A stretch of 64,000 bases of DNA from Paguma larvata (GCA_030068075.1 CM057841.1:51315030-51379029); one strand, 5' to 3'; shown: positions 24,441 to 37,189, numbered from the stretch's first letter. The notes: generated by a model from the sequence alone, not told the origin. Program-made: numbers and translations.

Positions 24441-24659
24441 CCCATTGCATGACGGGGGACCCAGGGAAAGACCCCCAGGATAGGATCCTTGACTCCTACA
24501 ACCTCCAGTTTGGTCCCATCTACAAAATGGAGTTGTATCAGCTAGGATTCTTTCTGCTGCCAAGAACTCAAACTAGCTTAAGGGGGAAGACAAAGCAAAC
24601 TGGGGAAGAGGCAGGATTTCATTGGCTTATATAATTTACAAGCTCCAAAGTTATGAGAA

Positions 24660-24755
24660 AGTAAGCTCCAAGCAGGAAGAAGCCATATGTCTTTTGCATT
24701 TTGGTATTCCCCATGTGGGGCCCAGTGCCTGGTACATAAAGTAGGTACTTAGAGC
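24660..24755 (+). mobile_element. L2 3' end
   Basis: AAGCTCCAAGCAGGAAGAAG through GGGCCCAGTGCCTGGTACAT and AAAGTAGGTACTTAG, sense orientation. Confidence 0.6.
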
Positions 24756-24764
24756 AGATGTCCT

Positions 24765-25275
24765 CATTGGTGATCCCCGGTGAATCACACCTTTGCATAA
24801 TTCCATCCCCTCGACCGGGGGCAGAGCTTGTGACTTGTTTCTAACCAAGGGGATATGGCAAACGTTTGATGTCATTCCCCAGATGAGGTTACATTGTATG
24901 AGTCTCCATCTTAGCAAACTGGAGCAAAATATTCTCCTTTCCAGGAAGTAATTACTGTGTGGTGAGTGCACCTGTGAGGGGCCACACAGCTAAGAGCTGT
25001 GGGTGGCTTTGAGGAGCCGAAAGTGGCCCCTGGCCAACAGCACTGAAATAGGACCTCAATCATACAGCTCCAAGGAAGCAGATCCTGCCAGCAACCTGAA
25101 TGAACATGGAAGAGGTGCATCTCCAAGCAAGCTTCCAGATGAGAACACGGCCCAGCTGATGCCTTGATAGAGTCCCCTGAGCCAAGACCAGCTGAGTTTT
25201 GACCCCTGCCCATGAAGACTGAGATAATAACTTAATTTTGTGGTACTATGTTACACAGCAATAAGAAATTAGACA
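24765..25275 (+). mobile_element. MLT1-type MaLR LTR
   Basis: Sense LTR relic. The 3' part reads GACTGAGATAATAACTTAAT, TTTGTGGTACTATGTTACAC and AGCAATAAGAAATTAGACA, the standard MLT1 end; the 5' half is diverged. Confidence 0.65.
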
Positions 25276-25425
25276 GTAGTCATAAATATTTGCTGAAAAC
25301 CAGAGAGCTAAGAGAGGGAAAGGGAGGAAATGGGAGAGATAAACAGTAAACAGCAGGTTGTTTCTGGAAGACATTTGACTTTAGCACAATTAAATAACAG
25401 AACCTCAAAAGACGTTGGCAGATTG

Positions 25426-25427
<2 letters not shown>

Positions 25428-25465
<38 letters not shown>

Positions 25466-25478
25466 GTGTGTGTGTGTT
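25428..25478. repeat. (CT)n/(GT)n microsatellite
   Basis: Pure CT run then a short GT run. Confidence 0.9.
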
Positions 25479-25862
25479 AGGTGTGTGTGGATGTGTAGAT
25501 GGCATGTGAATATTTCTCCACCAGTGACTATCTATTTAGCAATCTCAACAGGGGGAGATCAAGTCTCGCTAATAGCTCTGCTGGCTAAGCCCCAGAGAGA
25601 ACTCTGGCCTGGCCTGGAGATAAATGTTCTGGTTGATCATATCTGGTTTACTGGGCCCCCCCTCTGGAATACTGACATGGGAGCTGTTCGTCTCTACCCA
25701 AAGCACAATTACTTTCTTCCAGCATAGTAACTAGGAGGAAAAAAAATATCAGTTTATATCCATCACAGGGGATAATAAATTATACCTCACATGTAGTTGT
25801 GAGCATTCATTGAGAATATATATAATGGTTCTCAAAAGTGTAGGTCAGGAAACACAAGGATT

Positions 25863-25975
25863 TAAGCTCCACGCAGGCAGAGATTTTGTCTGTGTGGTTT
25901 ACTGTCGTATCTCTGCACCTAGAACATATCCTGGTACATGGCAGGACCCAACTGATAGTCATAAATGGACAAATC
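25863..25975 (+). mobile_element. L2 3' end
   Basis: AAGCTCCACGCAGGCAGAGA, TATCTCTGCACCTAGAACAT and CTGGTACATGGCAGGACCCA in sense order. Confidence 0.55.
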
Positions 25976-26457
25976 TGAAAGAGAGATGCAGACAGGACCA
26001 TATTCCAGTTAGACTAACCAGTGGCCTTCCCATTCAGTCCAGCAAACCAGGTCTGACACATGTCCCCTTCACTATCTATTCTCTTTGACTTGACGAGCCT
26101 CCGGAATGACACTATTATTCCAGAGGAAGCAGTTAAGGAGAATGACTCCTAAGTTATGAACATGAGCCACAATTATATCACTAAACTCAGGCCCTGTTTC
26201 TAGGAGAGTCCAATTAATATTTAATCAAGGCATGTCAGTTATATAAAGTAAAGGAGACCCAATTTCCCTGTTACGGGACTTCTCATTAACAGCAGAATAT
26301 TCCATTTGCTAAACACCCAACATCTTGCTTTATTCAACAGTTATGTCCAACAAGTCAACTGAACATTCCTGGGACAGATTTACAAATAAAAATCCATGAA
26401 AAACTGAAAAGTTTACTTCTCACAATGATTCCTATTGATCAGAAATAGGGGAGAAGG

Positions 26458-26690
26458 GGGGCACCTGGGTGGCTCAGTCAGTTAAGCATCCAGCTCTTAA
26501 TTTCGGCTCTGGTTACGATCTCATGGTTTCTGAGTTTGAGCCCCACATTGGGCTATGTGCTGACAGTGCAGAGCCTGCTTGGGATTCTCTCTCTCTCTCT
26601 TCTCCCTCTCTCTCTGCCCACCCCAGCTCTCTCTCTAAAGTAAATAAACTAATAAAAAAAAAAATAAAGAAAAAGAAACAGGAGAAAAGA
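26458..26690 (+). mobile_element. Carnivore tRNA-Lys SINE
   Basis: Sense copy; head GGGGCACCTGGGTGGCTCAG, A-rich tail near 26655-26690. Confidence 0.9.
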
Positions 26691-26929
26691 ACAAGCAAGG
26701 GAGAGCAGGGCAGGAGAACGAACTTCTTGGAGTCTCTTAGGCCATATCCTGCATCCTTAGTCCTGAATCACGAGACTTGCAGTCGAGCAAAAGATACAGG
26801 CACTGATAAATAACAAACTACCCGAATTACAGTGATTGGTGTTCCAAAGAGATAGAACCCAACCTTGTATACCGCCCAGAGCTAAAACGAAAGCTATGAC
26901 GCGGCCGAAGAAGACCTTTGATGACTGAA

Positions 26930-27400
26930 GTGAAGATCTGGAAGATAAGTTGGATTTTGTCATGGAGAGAGTTTGTGGCAAACCCTACTGGTTGTCTACC
27001 CACTTTTCCACTTTTTCTTGCTGACAGAACCCAGTTTTGTTCAAGAATGTGGTAGTGTGCCCTTCCCATATGAGAAAGCGGATCAGCCATTCTAAGGATA
27101 ACCGTACAGCCCAATTCAGGCCAATGAAACATTAAGGGGGAATCTTCTAGGGGACGTCTGAGAGCAAGCTTCTTCACGTGATAAAAGGGAGGCATGTGAG
27201 GACTATCTTTCCACAAAGCCCCTGTCTCTGTTTTCAGAGTATGCTGTGAAGATGTGATGCCTGCCGCGACTCTAGCCAATTTATAACTGAGGAGAAGGCC
27301 CAGGGAATTGTAAAGACGCTAGACCCACACCCAGTGGTGAGCCACTGAGCCCACCCTGGAACCATCTCCCTCTAGATCTCTTATTATGTGAGAAAAAATA
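26930..27400 (-). mobile_element. Old interspersed repeat, family uncertain
   Basis: The reverse strand has a TTTCATTGGCCTGAATTGGG segment and a GTTCTGTCAGCAAGAAAAAG segment, which I associate with old interspersed repeats. A 150-residue ORF across it has no protein signature. Confidence 0.35.
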
Positions 27401-27574
27401 TAACCCCATTTGTTCCCAGTGCTGTTACATACAGCAGCATATCCCCTAACTGCTTCAGCTTTATAGCATGACTGTCAGGATTTTAGAAAGGATTTTTACA
27501 TCTGTTGTGGGTAACAAACCTCCTCAAATCTTAGGGGCTTTAAATAACAGCTATTTCACCTACTCAGAATTCTG

Positions 27575-27965
27575 TGGATCTAGTGCTCTGTAACAAATTA
27601 GTCCAAAATTTAGCAACTCAAAATGACAACATTTATTATCTTACATGGTTTCTGTGGGTCAGAAATTCGGGAGTGGTTTAGCTGGGTGGGTCTGGCTCAG
27701 GGTAGACCTCTTCGTAGGACTGACCAAGCGTCTTCATGACATGGCAGCTGGCTTCTTGCAAAACAAGAAATCAGAGAGAGAAGAAGTAGAAGCTGTAATA
27801 CGTTTTATGACCTAATCTTGGAAGTCCATTTCCAGAACATCTTATTCGTGACCCAGGTCAGTTCCTGCTCATTATTAGAGGGGACTATCCAAGTGTGTGA
27901 ACACCAACAAGAGAGGACCATCCATTGAGAGTCATTCTGAAGACTGGCCACCATCCAGCCTCTAA
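27575..27965 (-). mobile_element. MLT1-type MaLR LTR
   Basis: On the reverse strand it ends AGATAATAAATGTTGTCATT ... GGACTAATTTGTTACA, the MLT1 3' end. Middle has CCAGCTGCCATGTCATGAAG. Confidence 0.65.
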
Positions 27966-28429
27966 TTATGTCATCAGACAGGGTTCAACCAGCAAAGCCA
28001 AGCCATGATGAGATATACCTGTGTACAGACACACACACACACACATTAAAAGGATTGCTGCAGGGATCTGACCTTATTCAATAGTGAAAACTAGTTGGGC
28101 AGTCTCTGTAAGGCAGTGGTCTTCATGTCTGAGGTCCTTGGGTCGGCCATGAGGAAGGGAAGATGAAAATTAAGTGAAAGAGTAGGAAAATAAGCTAGAA
28201 CCCATGAGCACACACCAGAACCCTGATCAATCTCTCACTGCCTCCTACTCTGATGCTGTGGGTATTTTGCAGGGGGAATCTGATACCTCACCGTAAGCCA
28301 AAGAATACAGGGAAGGGAATTCTGGGAGATTGTTGAGCCAGGCTGAGTCAACATCTTTCAAAGCCCTGCTGGTGGTTTACCTTTTAAGAAATAGTGACGA
28401 GGACAGGCTCAAGAGGCTTATGGGGAACT

Positions 28430-28568
28430 GGGGATGTTCACCTTGCCTTATCTAGGTACTAGTAGCATGGCCAGATTTAAATTTTATGAAGAGTCAGAAA
28501 GCCGTATACTTGCAATTTGGGTGCTTTTCTGTGCATATGTTATACTTCAATAAAATGTTTACATTGAA
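28430..28568 (+). mobile_element. L1M 3' tail
   Basis: Ends TTTCTGTGCATATGTTATAC TTCAATAAAATGTTT, typical of old L1 3' tails. Confidence 0.5.
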
Positions 28569-28569
28569 T

Positions 28570-30150
28570 TACGATGTATGTTTTGTGAGAAGGCTTAGAA
28601 AACCAAAGAGGCAAAAGGAACCATAATCTCAGCACCCTATAGTAACCATTATTAGTATTTTGACTTATCCCTAATTTATACAGACACCCATATTCACGCA
28701 TACCTGTTACTTCCTGCCCCATAAGTTCTGGTTTATAACTGCTTTTTCCCCCTTTAGAAATATACTACGAGCATTTTCCACGTCACTCAATATCCTTTTA
28801 TGGCAGAATTTTAATGATGGCTTAGAAGTCCAAGAGATTAATCCCCTTCAAATAATCCTTTTTCAGTTTCTGGTTGGAGAAATAATTCTTTTCCTTACTC
28901 CTAAACTGTCAATAGACCCAAGCCAGGACTGTTTGTTCCTTTATTTCCAACAAGGCATACTCATGGCAAGCAGTGGGTTTTTCAACTGCAATCCCAGATA
29001 TCTGGTATATTTTGGAGAGTGGCCTCGTCTCCTGGGGCAGAAGTAAATTATAGAAGGAAGCAGGCGTGGTGAATGTGGGTCTTTCAGAGACATCGGCCTG
29101 TCTCCTGGACTTGCCGTCTCCACACCCAAATAAACAGGCTCTGGGAATATTTCCTGTCTGGTTTCCACTGGAAGGAACTCTTCAGCAAAACCCAGCATCC
29201 AGTGAAAATTGGATGGCCCCTCTCTGCTCGCCGGGGGAAAGCAAGAAGCTGAAAAAGTCTCCTGAGATGAAAAGCAGACACTCATAAAACACTGACTCCT
29301 TACCTGTTTACCAGACATTCAAAATGGATGTGCCAGTGGTTTCCTGAAAGCAAAGAAAAGCCAGTTCATATTCTAAAGCCTTAAAGGCTTTTGCCTTTGA
29401 GAAAAAGAGCAGTGTTTTCTAGACACCAACACAGCTCTCCAGTAAGCTGCCATCTTGTTTCCTAACCCGAGGGACCTCTCCACGTCTCTAAGAAAAGATA
29501 TAACATTGAAATCTGCTTCTTACATACTTTTTTTCCTGGTTGGAAAATGGACACATCTGTTTTAAATCGAGTTATGTATAATGATGGCATTTGAGGCCTT
29601 ATTAGATGATATTTGTTAAGCGAACACAGAAATATCTTAGTCCTGCCTTGGTCCACCAAACCCTCCTCCTTCATGCATGAAGGACAATGGCGAATGGACA
29701 CGAGGACTGACGTGGCCAGTACAGAGCTTGTCCCAAACTCCACTACAGAACACTCCACAGTGTACTGGGCTAGGACACAGAAACTTGTCCCAAATTTAAG
29801 AGCTTCTGTATCCGTCTTAGCCCAGACCCGCCGCCTTACCACCATCCATGCAGTTGTATATTACAGAGAAGTAAAGAGATGAAAAGAAGTGCTCACAGGA
29901 AGAAGCAAAGAGACAGCCATTCCCATGTGGAATCCTTTGAAGAATTAGTGACCCTGCCTACTAGACCACGTGGTCCAATCTGCATCCTGAAACTGACTCT
30001 TCTCTTATCCCTCCAGCCCCATCGCTGTTCCCTCCCCCTGGGAAGGAGACAAGCTAAGGCGTTCTCCTCTTTTCCCATCAAATATAATTCACACTATGTA
30101 TCAAGAACCTTAAAATATTCATCCCATTTTGGCTCAGTAATGTTGAATAT
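28570..30150. other. Unassigned stretch
   Basis: Mostly unique sequence. ORFs of 60-165 codons on both strands carry no domain I know; I see no exon or regulatory structure. Confidence 0.4.
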
Positions 30151-30395
30151 CACTAATGCTTATTATAGGCTAAATGTTGTTCTAAGGAAGCACTTTACAA
30201 GTATTAATCAAAGCCCCATGGCAAGCTTATATTTTAAATGCTACTATTTTCTCCTATTTTATAAATGGGGAAACCAAAGAGTGGGGGAGTTGAGAAAACT
30301 GCCCATGATCCAAGAGCTGGTGGCGGCGCCTACATTTGATCTCAAGCAATCTAGACTCCAGTCTATGTTGTGAAGCATTAGACTATGCTGCCTCT
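30150..30395 (-). mobile_element. MIR relic
   Basis: Antisense: ATGCTTATTATAGGCTAAAT, TTTTATAAATGGGGAAACCA, CAAGAGCTGGTGGCGGCGCC. Confidence 0.65.
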
Positions 30396-30859
30396 CAGCA
30401 TAAGTCCATTTATAGAACAGGGTGCCCTAAAAAAAATAATCCAGAGTACAGAAAAAAAATTAACACACAAAGATGTAGATCTCAACCTTATGTATAACGA
30501 AGGAAAAATTGGAAATTAGTTAAACCACTGGAGCAAGTTTGATAAAGTAAGGTGCATGAAATAGTATGAATCCATTAAAACGACGTGTAGTAACTTGGAT
30601 CATTGGCCAAGGAACAGGTGTAAACCTGTGGCTACTGCAGACCCACCCGGGGCTTCTACAGAATACAGACAGCAGGGTTCCTCTGCGTCCTCAGCCTGCC
30701 TCCCACCGCCCACGGGCTTAGGGAGGAATCAGGAGGCCGGGTTCCCAGCAGAGGCTCTTGGACAACTCACCAAATGACAATCAGCCCCCTCCTCCCAGCC
30801 AACAGATGAAAACAGATGAAAACCCAGGGTTCAAACCACTCACCATTCCCATCTATTTA

Positions 30860-31080
30860 ATGAGCGCTGCTAGCATTTGCTTTTGGATAGGCACTGTTGC
30901 CAGCATTTCGTGTGTATTCACTAACTCAGTCTCTACCGAGATGGGTACTGTTGTTAGGCTTTCTCTTCCTGTGACATAGGAGATACTGTAGCTGGGGCAC
31001 ACAGCGGAGAAGTTGTAAAGCCAGGATTCACACCAAGGTGGTCTCTTACTAGAGCCTTGAGCCTTAACCACCACACCACA
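30860..31080 (-). mobile_element. MIR relic
   Basis: Antisense: GAGCGCTGCTAGCATTTGCT, GCCAGGATTCACACCAAGGT, CCTTGAGCCTTAACCACCAC. Confidence 0.6.
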
Positions 31081-31334
31081 CCCCAGCCATTTCCACACAG
31101 AGCCTGTGGTGGGAGCATCTTCTCCCCACCAGCCTGTGGGCATGGATGTGTGTGGCCCCGTGGCCAGCACATTCCTGCATTGAGAGGGAGGGATGTGTAA
31201 GACTGGGGGTCTGCAAAGAAGATGGGGTAGAAGGAGGGCCTGGGGCAAGAGACTGCGAGGGACAAGATGTGCCCCCACTTTGCACACACACACACACCCT
31301 CTACTCTCCTTCCCCTAAAATGCAAGCAGAGACA

Positions 31335-31430
31335 TACATGTAGGGGCAGGAGTTATATGGGAAATTTCTATGCCTTCCCCTTAATTTTGCTGTGAACCTA
31401 AAAAAAACAAACAAAAAGCCTACTAAAAAA
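31335..31430 (+). mobile_element. L1M 3' tail
   Basis: GTTATATGGGAAATTTCTAT and CCTTAATTTTGCTGTGAACC, a common old L1 3' end. Confidence 0.55.
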
Positions 31431-32825
31431 TTAACTTAAATCTCGACTTACTATTTTACTCACTGCAATCTGGTTTCCATGTCTTATGCATTACAGAAAT
31501 TGCCTGGAGTCATTTTTCTAACTCCCAAGACCAGTGTTTATTTTAGTCCTTTTCCTGTTTTGCTTGACATATTTGCCAGTTCTGTCTCCTCTTTTCTCCC
31601 CAAGAACCCTCAAAATATGTGGAATCAATGAAGGGAAATACAGTTTTTCTCTAGCTTTCCCGACCACCGAGTCCCTGTCCTGTCTCTACCCACCTCTTAA
31701 GTATCTGAGACCCCATGGATTTCTCTTTGATTCTCCTCTTTCCCTGTAGGAAGATCCTGGCTTCAGACCCATCATCCGGTTCCCACTGTCAATGTATCAT
31801 TGATTCTCTATGAACAAGTTACTGATTCTCTCAAACAACTCTCTCTTTTTTTTTTTTTACCTCATTCAAGGGTCCACCCATTATTTCCTAGCATCAGCTA
31901 GACAAATGCAGCTGAGTGTCCCATGAAAACCTTAAGACCATCTTGTCCAATACCAACCTTGTTTTGCTCCCTCCATCTGCCTCATCTGCTGTTTCTCTTC
32001 ATTCATCTCAGATCCAATGGAAATATAAGTAATGCCTTATCCATACAATTCATCTACTTGATTGCTTTTCCTATTCTTTATGAGAAACAGATTTCCTTGG
32101 TCTACAGACCAGTTCTCTTGGTCTACCCATCAGGTTTTAGCCATGCAGAGTTTCAGCCTCGGGAAACTTTCTGGAGAGACGACCAAAAGGCAATCTACTT
32201 TTATGCCATCTAAACCAGATGACATAGCTTGACTGTTTGCTTGAGAAAACTCAAGGGGGAACGCAAGATGGCATTAGTTCTATCACTAAATTTCCACTAG
32301 TAAATGGACATGGACTTAAAAGTTGGAAAATTAGTTAATACCCAGAAAGGGAGATTTTTCTCAATGGCTCACTCTGAAATCTGCAGCCATCTTGCTCCGA
32401 GCACAGACAGAGTCTGTAAGCCTCTGAATTCTGATGAAGAACAAAGACCTCACTGTTGTTACCTGAAGGTTGAAAACTGTTTCCGCCATGCCCAATGTTG
32501 GGAGACCTACAGAGAGGAATTATGAAGGTTTTCCACTGAGGGCTCCCCTTGCTCTCAGTGGAAGGGAGGCAAATACTGACTTATTTGTATTTTTCGACCA
32601 TGTTGGCAACAGGTCCAGGCAAAACTCACGATAAATTTGAAACGTTGGTACACCTAGGAAAAACAGACCAATGGAATGTTTGCTTTCCTAAGAAAATGCA
32701 CTGTTCACTTCAGCAAGTACTTGGAAGGTGGGAAAGAGGGGGTAGCCAGATGGGTGCCTGCAGAGGGATGACTTCGGAGTGAAGTCAGTAAGGGCTAGGA
32801 CATTATTATAATGATGATGGTGATA
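31431..32825. other. Unassigned stretch
   Basis: T- and C-rich unique sequence; no repeat, exon or motif I can name. Confidence 0.4.
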
Positions 32826-32829
32826 ATGA

Positions 32830-33080
32830 TAATTAATTTATCAATAGAAAGTGCACATATGAAATATCTCTTCCGTACCAGCCACTGTATTGACTGTTTT
32901 CAGGGAACCTTCTTAATCTTCCCAATAATGGTGGCAGATGGTCATTATGACCCCCAGTTTATAGGAATGAGGCACTCAGAGAGATGAATGAGCTTGCCCC
33001 AATCACATAGCTGGTAACCGAGAGAGCCATGACTCAACCCCAGGTCCATATGATGTCATTTGTGCACTTTCCACTCCTGT
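32830..33080 (-). mobile_element. MIR relic
   Basis: Antisense: CCAGCCACTGTATTGACTGT, AATCACATAGCTGGTAACCG, GACTCAACCCCAGGTCCATA; near full length. Confidence 0.7.
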
Positions 33081-33890
33081 GTGCTGCCATGGGAAGTGAG
33101 GACTTCGGTGAGGTATCGGTCTGTTCAAGGTCAAGGATGCAGTAGCTTCAGCCACTGTCTGAGAGGGCCCACAGAAGGCCGAGTGGAATGAAGCCAGAAG
33201 AACACTTGGTCCTAGAAGAGGGGATGGAGCTGGTTCAAGATGAGCTCACACACTAGAAACCACCTCAGAGAAGTAGCTACCACAGGCCTGGAGCAGAACA
33301 CAAGACACTCAGGCAGAGGTGGTTGTAACTAAGATCGGGAAGGACCCAAAGAAATGAGAACAATGGTAGAAATAGTATAAATGGAGCAAATCAGGCACAG
33401 CAATGTCAGGGGGCCTTCATGGATTAAACTGGGGGCTGTGATCTCTTCTTGCTGGTGACAGAAGAGAGCTAGGGGTAGGGACTTCTGAGCAAAGCAAAAC
33501 TTCTAGCAGTAGAACTGGCTGCCTTACTGGATAGTGAATTCTCCATTATGAGAAGTGTTCAAAGCAGAGATTTGTCTCTCCCAAACTTGGGACTCCATTG
33601 TTCTAATCCCACCACTCCGACTTTACCAGAAAATTTCACACTGATCTCCTAGGTAAGCCCACAAAGTCCTAAATCCCTTCACCACTGGATGGGCCCAATT
33701 GAGGAGACCAGCTATTGAAGATTCTAATAAAAGCCACTTAACTTCCTAAGGCTAGGTCCACCTTCTATAAACCACGGATAACAATGCCCTCCTTACAGGC
33801 TTTACGTGAAAAATCCTAGCATAGTAGTTAGAATGAGATTAACTGAATCTAAATCACCACTCTCTTTACTCTAAATTCTCTTAGTTGAAC
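33081..33890. other. Unassigned stretch
   Basis: No feature recognised except a possible sense MIR tail at about 33755-33850. Confidence 0.35.
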
Positions 33891-33892
33891 CA

Positions 33893-34025
33893 TTTCACTC
33901 AATAGACATTTATTAAATGTCTACGACACATTAGTCAATGTGTTAGGCACTAAAATTGTGCTATCCAATATGGCGGTGGTTAGCCACATGGGCCTATCGA
34001 GCAGTTCTATTGGACAGTGGGTCCA
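33893..34025. mobile_element. L2 piece joined to a hAT relic
   Basis: ATTTATTAAATGTCTACGAC (antisense L2) runs into GTGCTATCCAATATGGCGGT ... CTATTGGACAGTGG, the terminal-repeat pair of a short hAT element. Confidence 0.55.
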
Positions 34026-34289
34026 ACTGTTGGTCTAGGAAATCAGCAGAGAAAAGGGCAAGATCTGTGTCCCAGGTAAAAAATGTGAGGGAGACAAATA
34101 TATAAAATAAGTGTAAACTGTTTAGAAGTTCTGTGATAAAGTATGTTCAGTGTGGGTGCAAATAGGATCAAATCTATAAGGTTGAGTTCGGGGCAAGGGT
34201 GAGTCTGAGGACCTTATAGAGATATGATGCCTCATGTATCTATATCATGGTCATTAGGGAAGCCTAAGCTCCTGTGATTGATTACGTAC

Positions 34290-34475
34290 TGTGACAAGAT
34301 GTGGCTTGCATGTTTTATACGCATGTTCTAGTTTTCTCAACATTCTGTTAAGACAGAGGAGGAAACTACAGTTAGGAGAAATGACAAAGTCTGACCATTG
34401 TCACACAACTAAAAAGTAACAGATCTAAAATCTTACCCCCAAACTATCAGAGTCCTTGCTCCTTACCTATATTCA
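34290..34475 (-). mobile_element. MIR relic
   Basis: Antisense: TTTTCTCAACATTCTGTTAA, GACAGAGGAGGAAACTACAG, ACACAACTAAAAAGTAACAG. Confidence 0.55.
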
Positions 34476-34789
34476 GGGCTATCCTATCCCAGGAAGGTCT
34501 TTGAACTCTCTCCCCAACCCCCATCTTCAGTCTTCTCTTCAAATTCCCGGACACTTTTTCCAGTCACAGTTGCAAGTAACAGGCCTAACTATAAATGACA
34601 CAACTGGTACCCAACCCGTAACCAATCTTTCCTTCAAGCGTTTCAACCTCACCCCGCCTATAATGAGTTCAGTCCTATCGCTCCCCCTAGATTCTGCCCT
34701 TGACTCCCTGAACACAGTTTTCAAAGATTTCAGCTGTGAGTATTAACAGAATAGCAGTGATGAGAACAGATGGACTTATTTGTTAGATG

Positions 34790-35065
34790 CTCTGGAAAAC
34801 AGCGGCTTAGAGCAACTTTAAAATAGCAGCCGGTGGAATAAACACATCAGTTACACAGGGTGGTCAGGAGACGTGTTGTAAACAGCAATTTATTAAGGAA
34901 ATTTAAACTCTGGTGGCAGTTTTTAAATCCTCACCAAAACACTTTCCGGCTAAAGACAATATTTTTATAGTTCCTATTCCCTGGCTATAAATGTGTACTT
35001 CTTCTTAAATAGCCCTTTCAGAGGCCCCGGTCCAGCCCGAGGGGCGAGCTGATGACATCACTGTG
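34790..35065. promoter_or_regulatory. Candidate enhancer-like unique segment
   Basis: Repeat-free A/T-rich block ending in GAGCTGATGACATCACTGTG, which contains a TGACATCA word close to the CRE/AP-1 site. It lies about 4.5-4.8 kb upstream of the CLEC3A start. Enhancer function is a guess. Confidence 0.2.
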
Positions 35066-35468
35066 CCCCACAGAAAAGGGATTGTTCAGCCTCCAAGAAC
35101 ACTGAGTGAGGAGGCTTGCCTTCCCCAAGAACAAGGTGGGGACAAGGCCACCTGCCCCCAACACCTTTGATGTGTGTGTAGTCCTTGATGTGATTTTTTT
35201 TTCCCAGATCATTCCCATTTTCTCCCCTGCTATTCCTGTTGAGGTTTTGGGGGGTAGAGGCTCACCCAAAGGGGAAGGCCATATCTGGTGTCAATCAGCA
35301 TTTGGGACAAAGACAAAAATCCTCACGTTAAGAATATTCTCAGATCCAACTCCCACCTTCTCCCAGCCAAATCTGCAGCCATTTCATTTCCAATGGTTTT
35401 TCCCTAGAGGAGGATGAAATGGACTTAGAGGCTCAGCGGGAGGAAGAGAAGTTAAAGGGAAGCCCTCA

Positions 35469-35536
35469 TCCCTGTCTGGCCTCAGTGCCAAGCACCTGAA
35501 AGCCAATCAGAGCTTGGCACTGAGGCCAGACAGGGA
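35469..35536. repeat. Perfect 25-bp hairpin (inverted repeat)
   Basis: Arm 1 at 35469-35493 and arm 2 at 35512-35536 are exact reverse complements, with an 18-base loop. Arm 1 begins TCCCTGTCTGGC and ends TGCCAAGC. The segment is not in a recognisable transposon. It would fold as RNA into a stem of pre-miRNA size, although perfect pairing is more typical of a recent template-switch inversion. Confidence 0.9.
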
Positions 35537-35709
35537 GCGAGTGCTGAGCGGGCTGGTTTCCCAGCATGACTCCACGTGTTCTTGTGTCAAATGAGTCCAT
35601 CTCTCTACTCTTCCAAGAGGTGAGTTGCTATTTCCTTGGTCAAGTGCCTTGTTGCTGGAGCCTCAGAACAGAGGTAGGAAGGGAGGGAAGCAAAAGCAAA
35701 ACCATCCTG

Positions 35710-36045
35710 CCACACATTAGTAAATAGTTATTGAGCAAACACAGTGTGTGAAGTACTGTGCTGCATGCATAGGTGAGCTAACCCAGCAGAGCCCCTGCCC
35801 TCTGGGAGCTTACAACCTAGCCAGAGAGACAGACATCCAACCAGTCAATCAATGAAGTAAATATATTTTTAAATGAGTACCGAACTATGAGAAGGGCTAT
35901 AAAGGAAGCAAGGTACCTTCATGGAGAAAATAGAGTAGGACCCTCCTAGATTGTGCAGATAGAGAAGATACGTCTGAGAAGGTGATCTTCAAGTTCATGT
36001 CTGGAGGACAAGAAGAAACCAGTCATACACAAAGTAGCCCTCACT
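35710..36045 (-). mobile_element. L2 fragment
   Basis: Long antisense copy: GTTATTGAGCAAACACAGTG, CTCTGGGAGCTTACAACCTA, ATGAGAAGGGCTATAAAGGA. Confidence 0.65.
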
Positions 36046-36902
36046 GGGACTCACACCAACGGTTCAAGTTTGGGAAGGAACCAGGCACAGTGACAGAGAA
36101 AAAGCAGGTGGAAAAGCACAGTGGGGATGGAAAGAGAGAACAGAATATGACTCAGAGTTGGCAAAAGGTCTCCACGACTAGAGACAGTCACCAAGAAGAA
36201 CCGGGTGGGTCTCACTGGGCAGGAGGTCTTCAGACACCAAGGTAAGAAATCTGGGTTTCATCGTAATTGCAAAGGTAAGATTCGGAGGGGTGTAAGCCGG
36301 AGAGTGACGCTCCCATGAGTGATTACTGTAGGGCATTCACGCGAGTCGGGCAGGGACAGGGTGGCTGAGCTGTGTTCAGGACAAGAGGTCTTGCTGACTT
36401 CGGATGGGACGATGGAAGGAAAGAGGAAACACGCACGTGGGGGTAGAAACCACAGCACTTGCTGTTGACAAGGTCGTGAGGAAGGGCATTGCAGGCAAAG
36501 GAGGGGCGGGCTCAGGGGGCAGCAAAAAGATGCCTACGGTTTTGAGAAATGTCCACTCGAATGGGCTGGAGACATTAACTGTGCCAGGGGAGCCTCGGGA
36601 GGAATGAGCCTTTTTTTTTTTAATTCATGGGATGTTAATGGGAGAAGAATCCAGGATTTCGTTTTAACCATCACCAACTTGAAATGTCTCTGAGACATCG
36701 TCGTGTGGGCCACTGCAACCGTGAGTCTATAGGAGGAGATCCAAGTTGAAAGGTAAATGTGGGAGAGACGCGGAGAGAATTTGAAGCCATGGGCAGGATT
36801 AAGATCATCTGAGGGAGAGAGCAGAGGAGGTTAGAGCGGCCAGGGGAGAGTCCTGAGGAGTAGCAGGCAGTACAGGCAGGGAAGGTGTCAATCCTCAAAT
36901 AG

Positions 36903-37119
36903 TTTTTGTAATTAATTAATTAATTAATTGAGAGAGAGAGGGAGGGAGGGAGACGGTGAGTGGGGAAGGGGCAGAGAACTTGAGAGAGAGAATTCCAAGC
37001 AGGCTCCATGCTGTGGGTGTGGAGCCCAACTCAGGGCTCAGACTCACAAACCATGAGATCATGACCTGAGCTGAAATCAAGAGACAGATACTTCACCGAC
37101 GGAGCCACCCCGGCGCCCC
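36903..37119 (-). mobile_element. Carnivore tRNA-Lys SINE
   Basis: Antisense copy beginning with an (ATTA)n run (36909-36930); CCTCAAATA on both sides. Confidence 0.88.
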
Positions 37120-37189
37120 TCAAATATTTCATTATAACAAAAAGCGTGGGCTTCAGCAAAAGTCTTCTCTGTGCTACTGGAATGGTGGA

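Noticed and set aside
26827..27279. 150-codon minus-strand ORF
   Set aside because: Lies in an old interspersed-repeat-like segment; no protein family resemblance.
29879..30373. 164-codon + strand ORF
   Set aside because: It runs into an antisense MIR relic and has no recognisable domain or initiator context.
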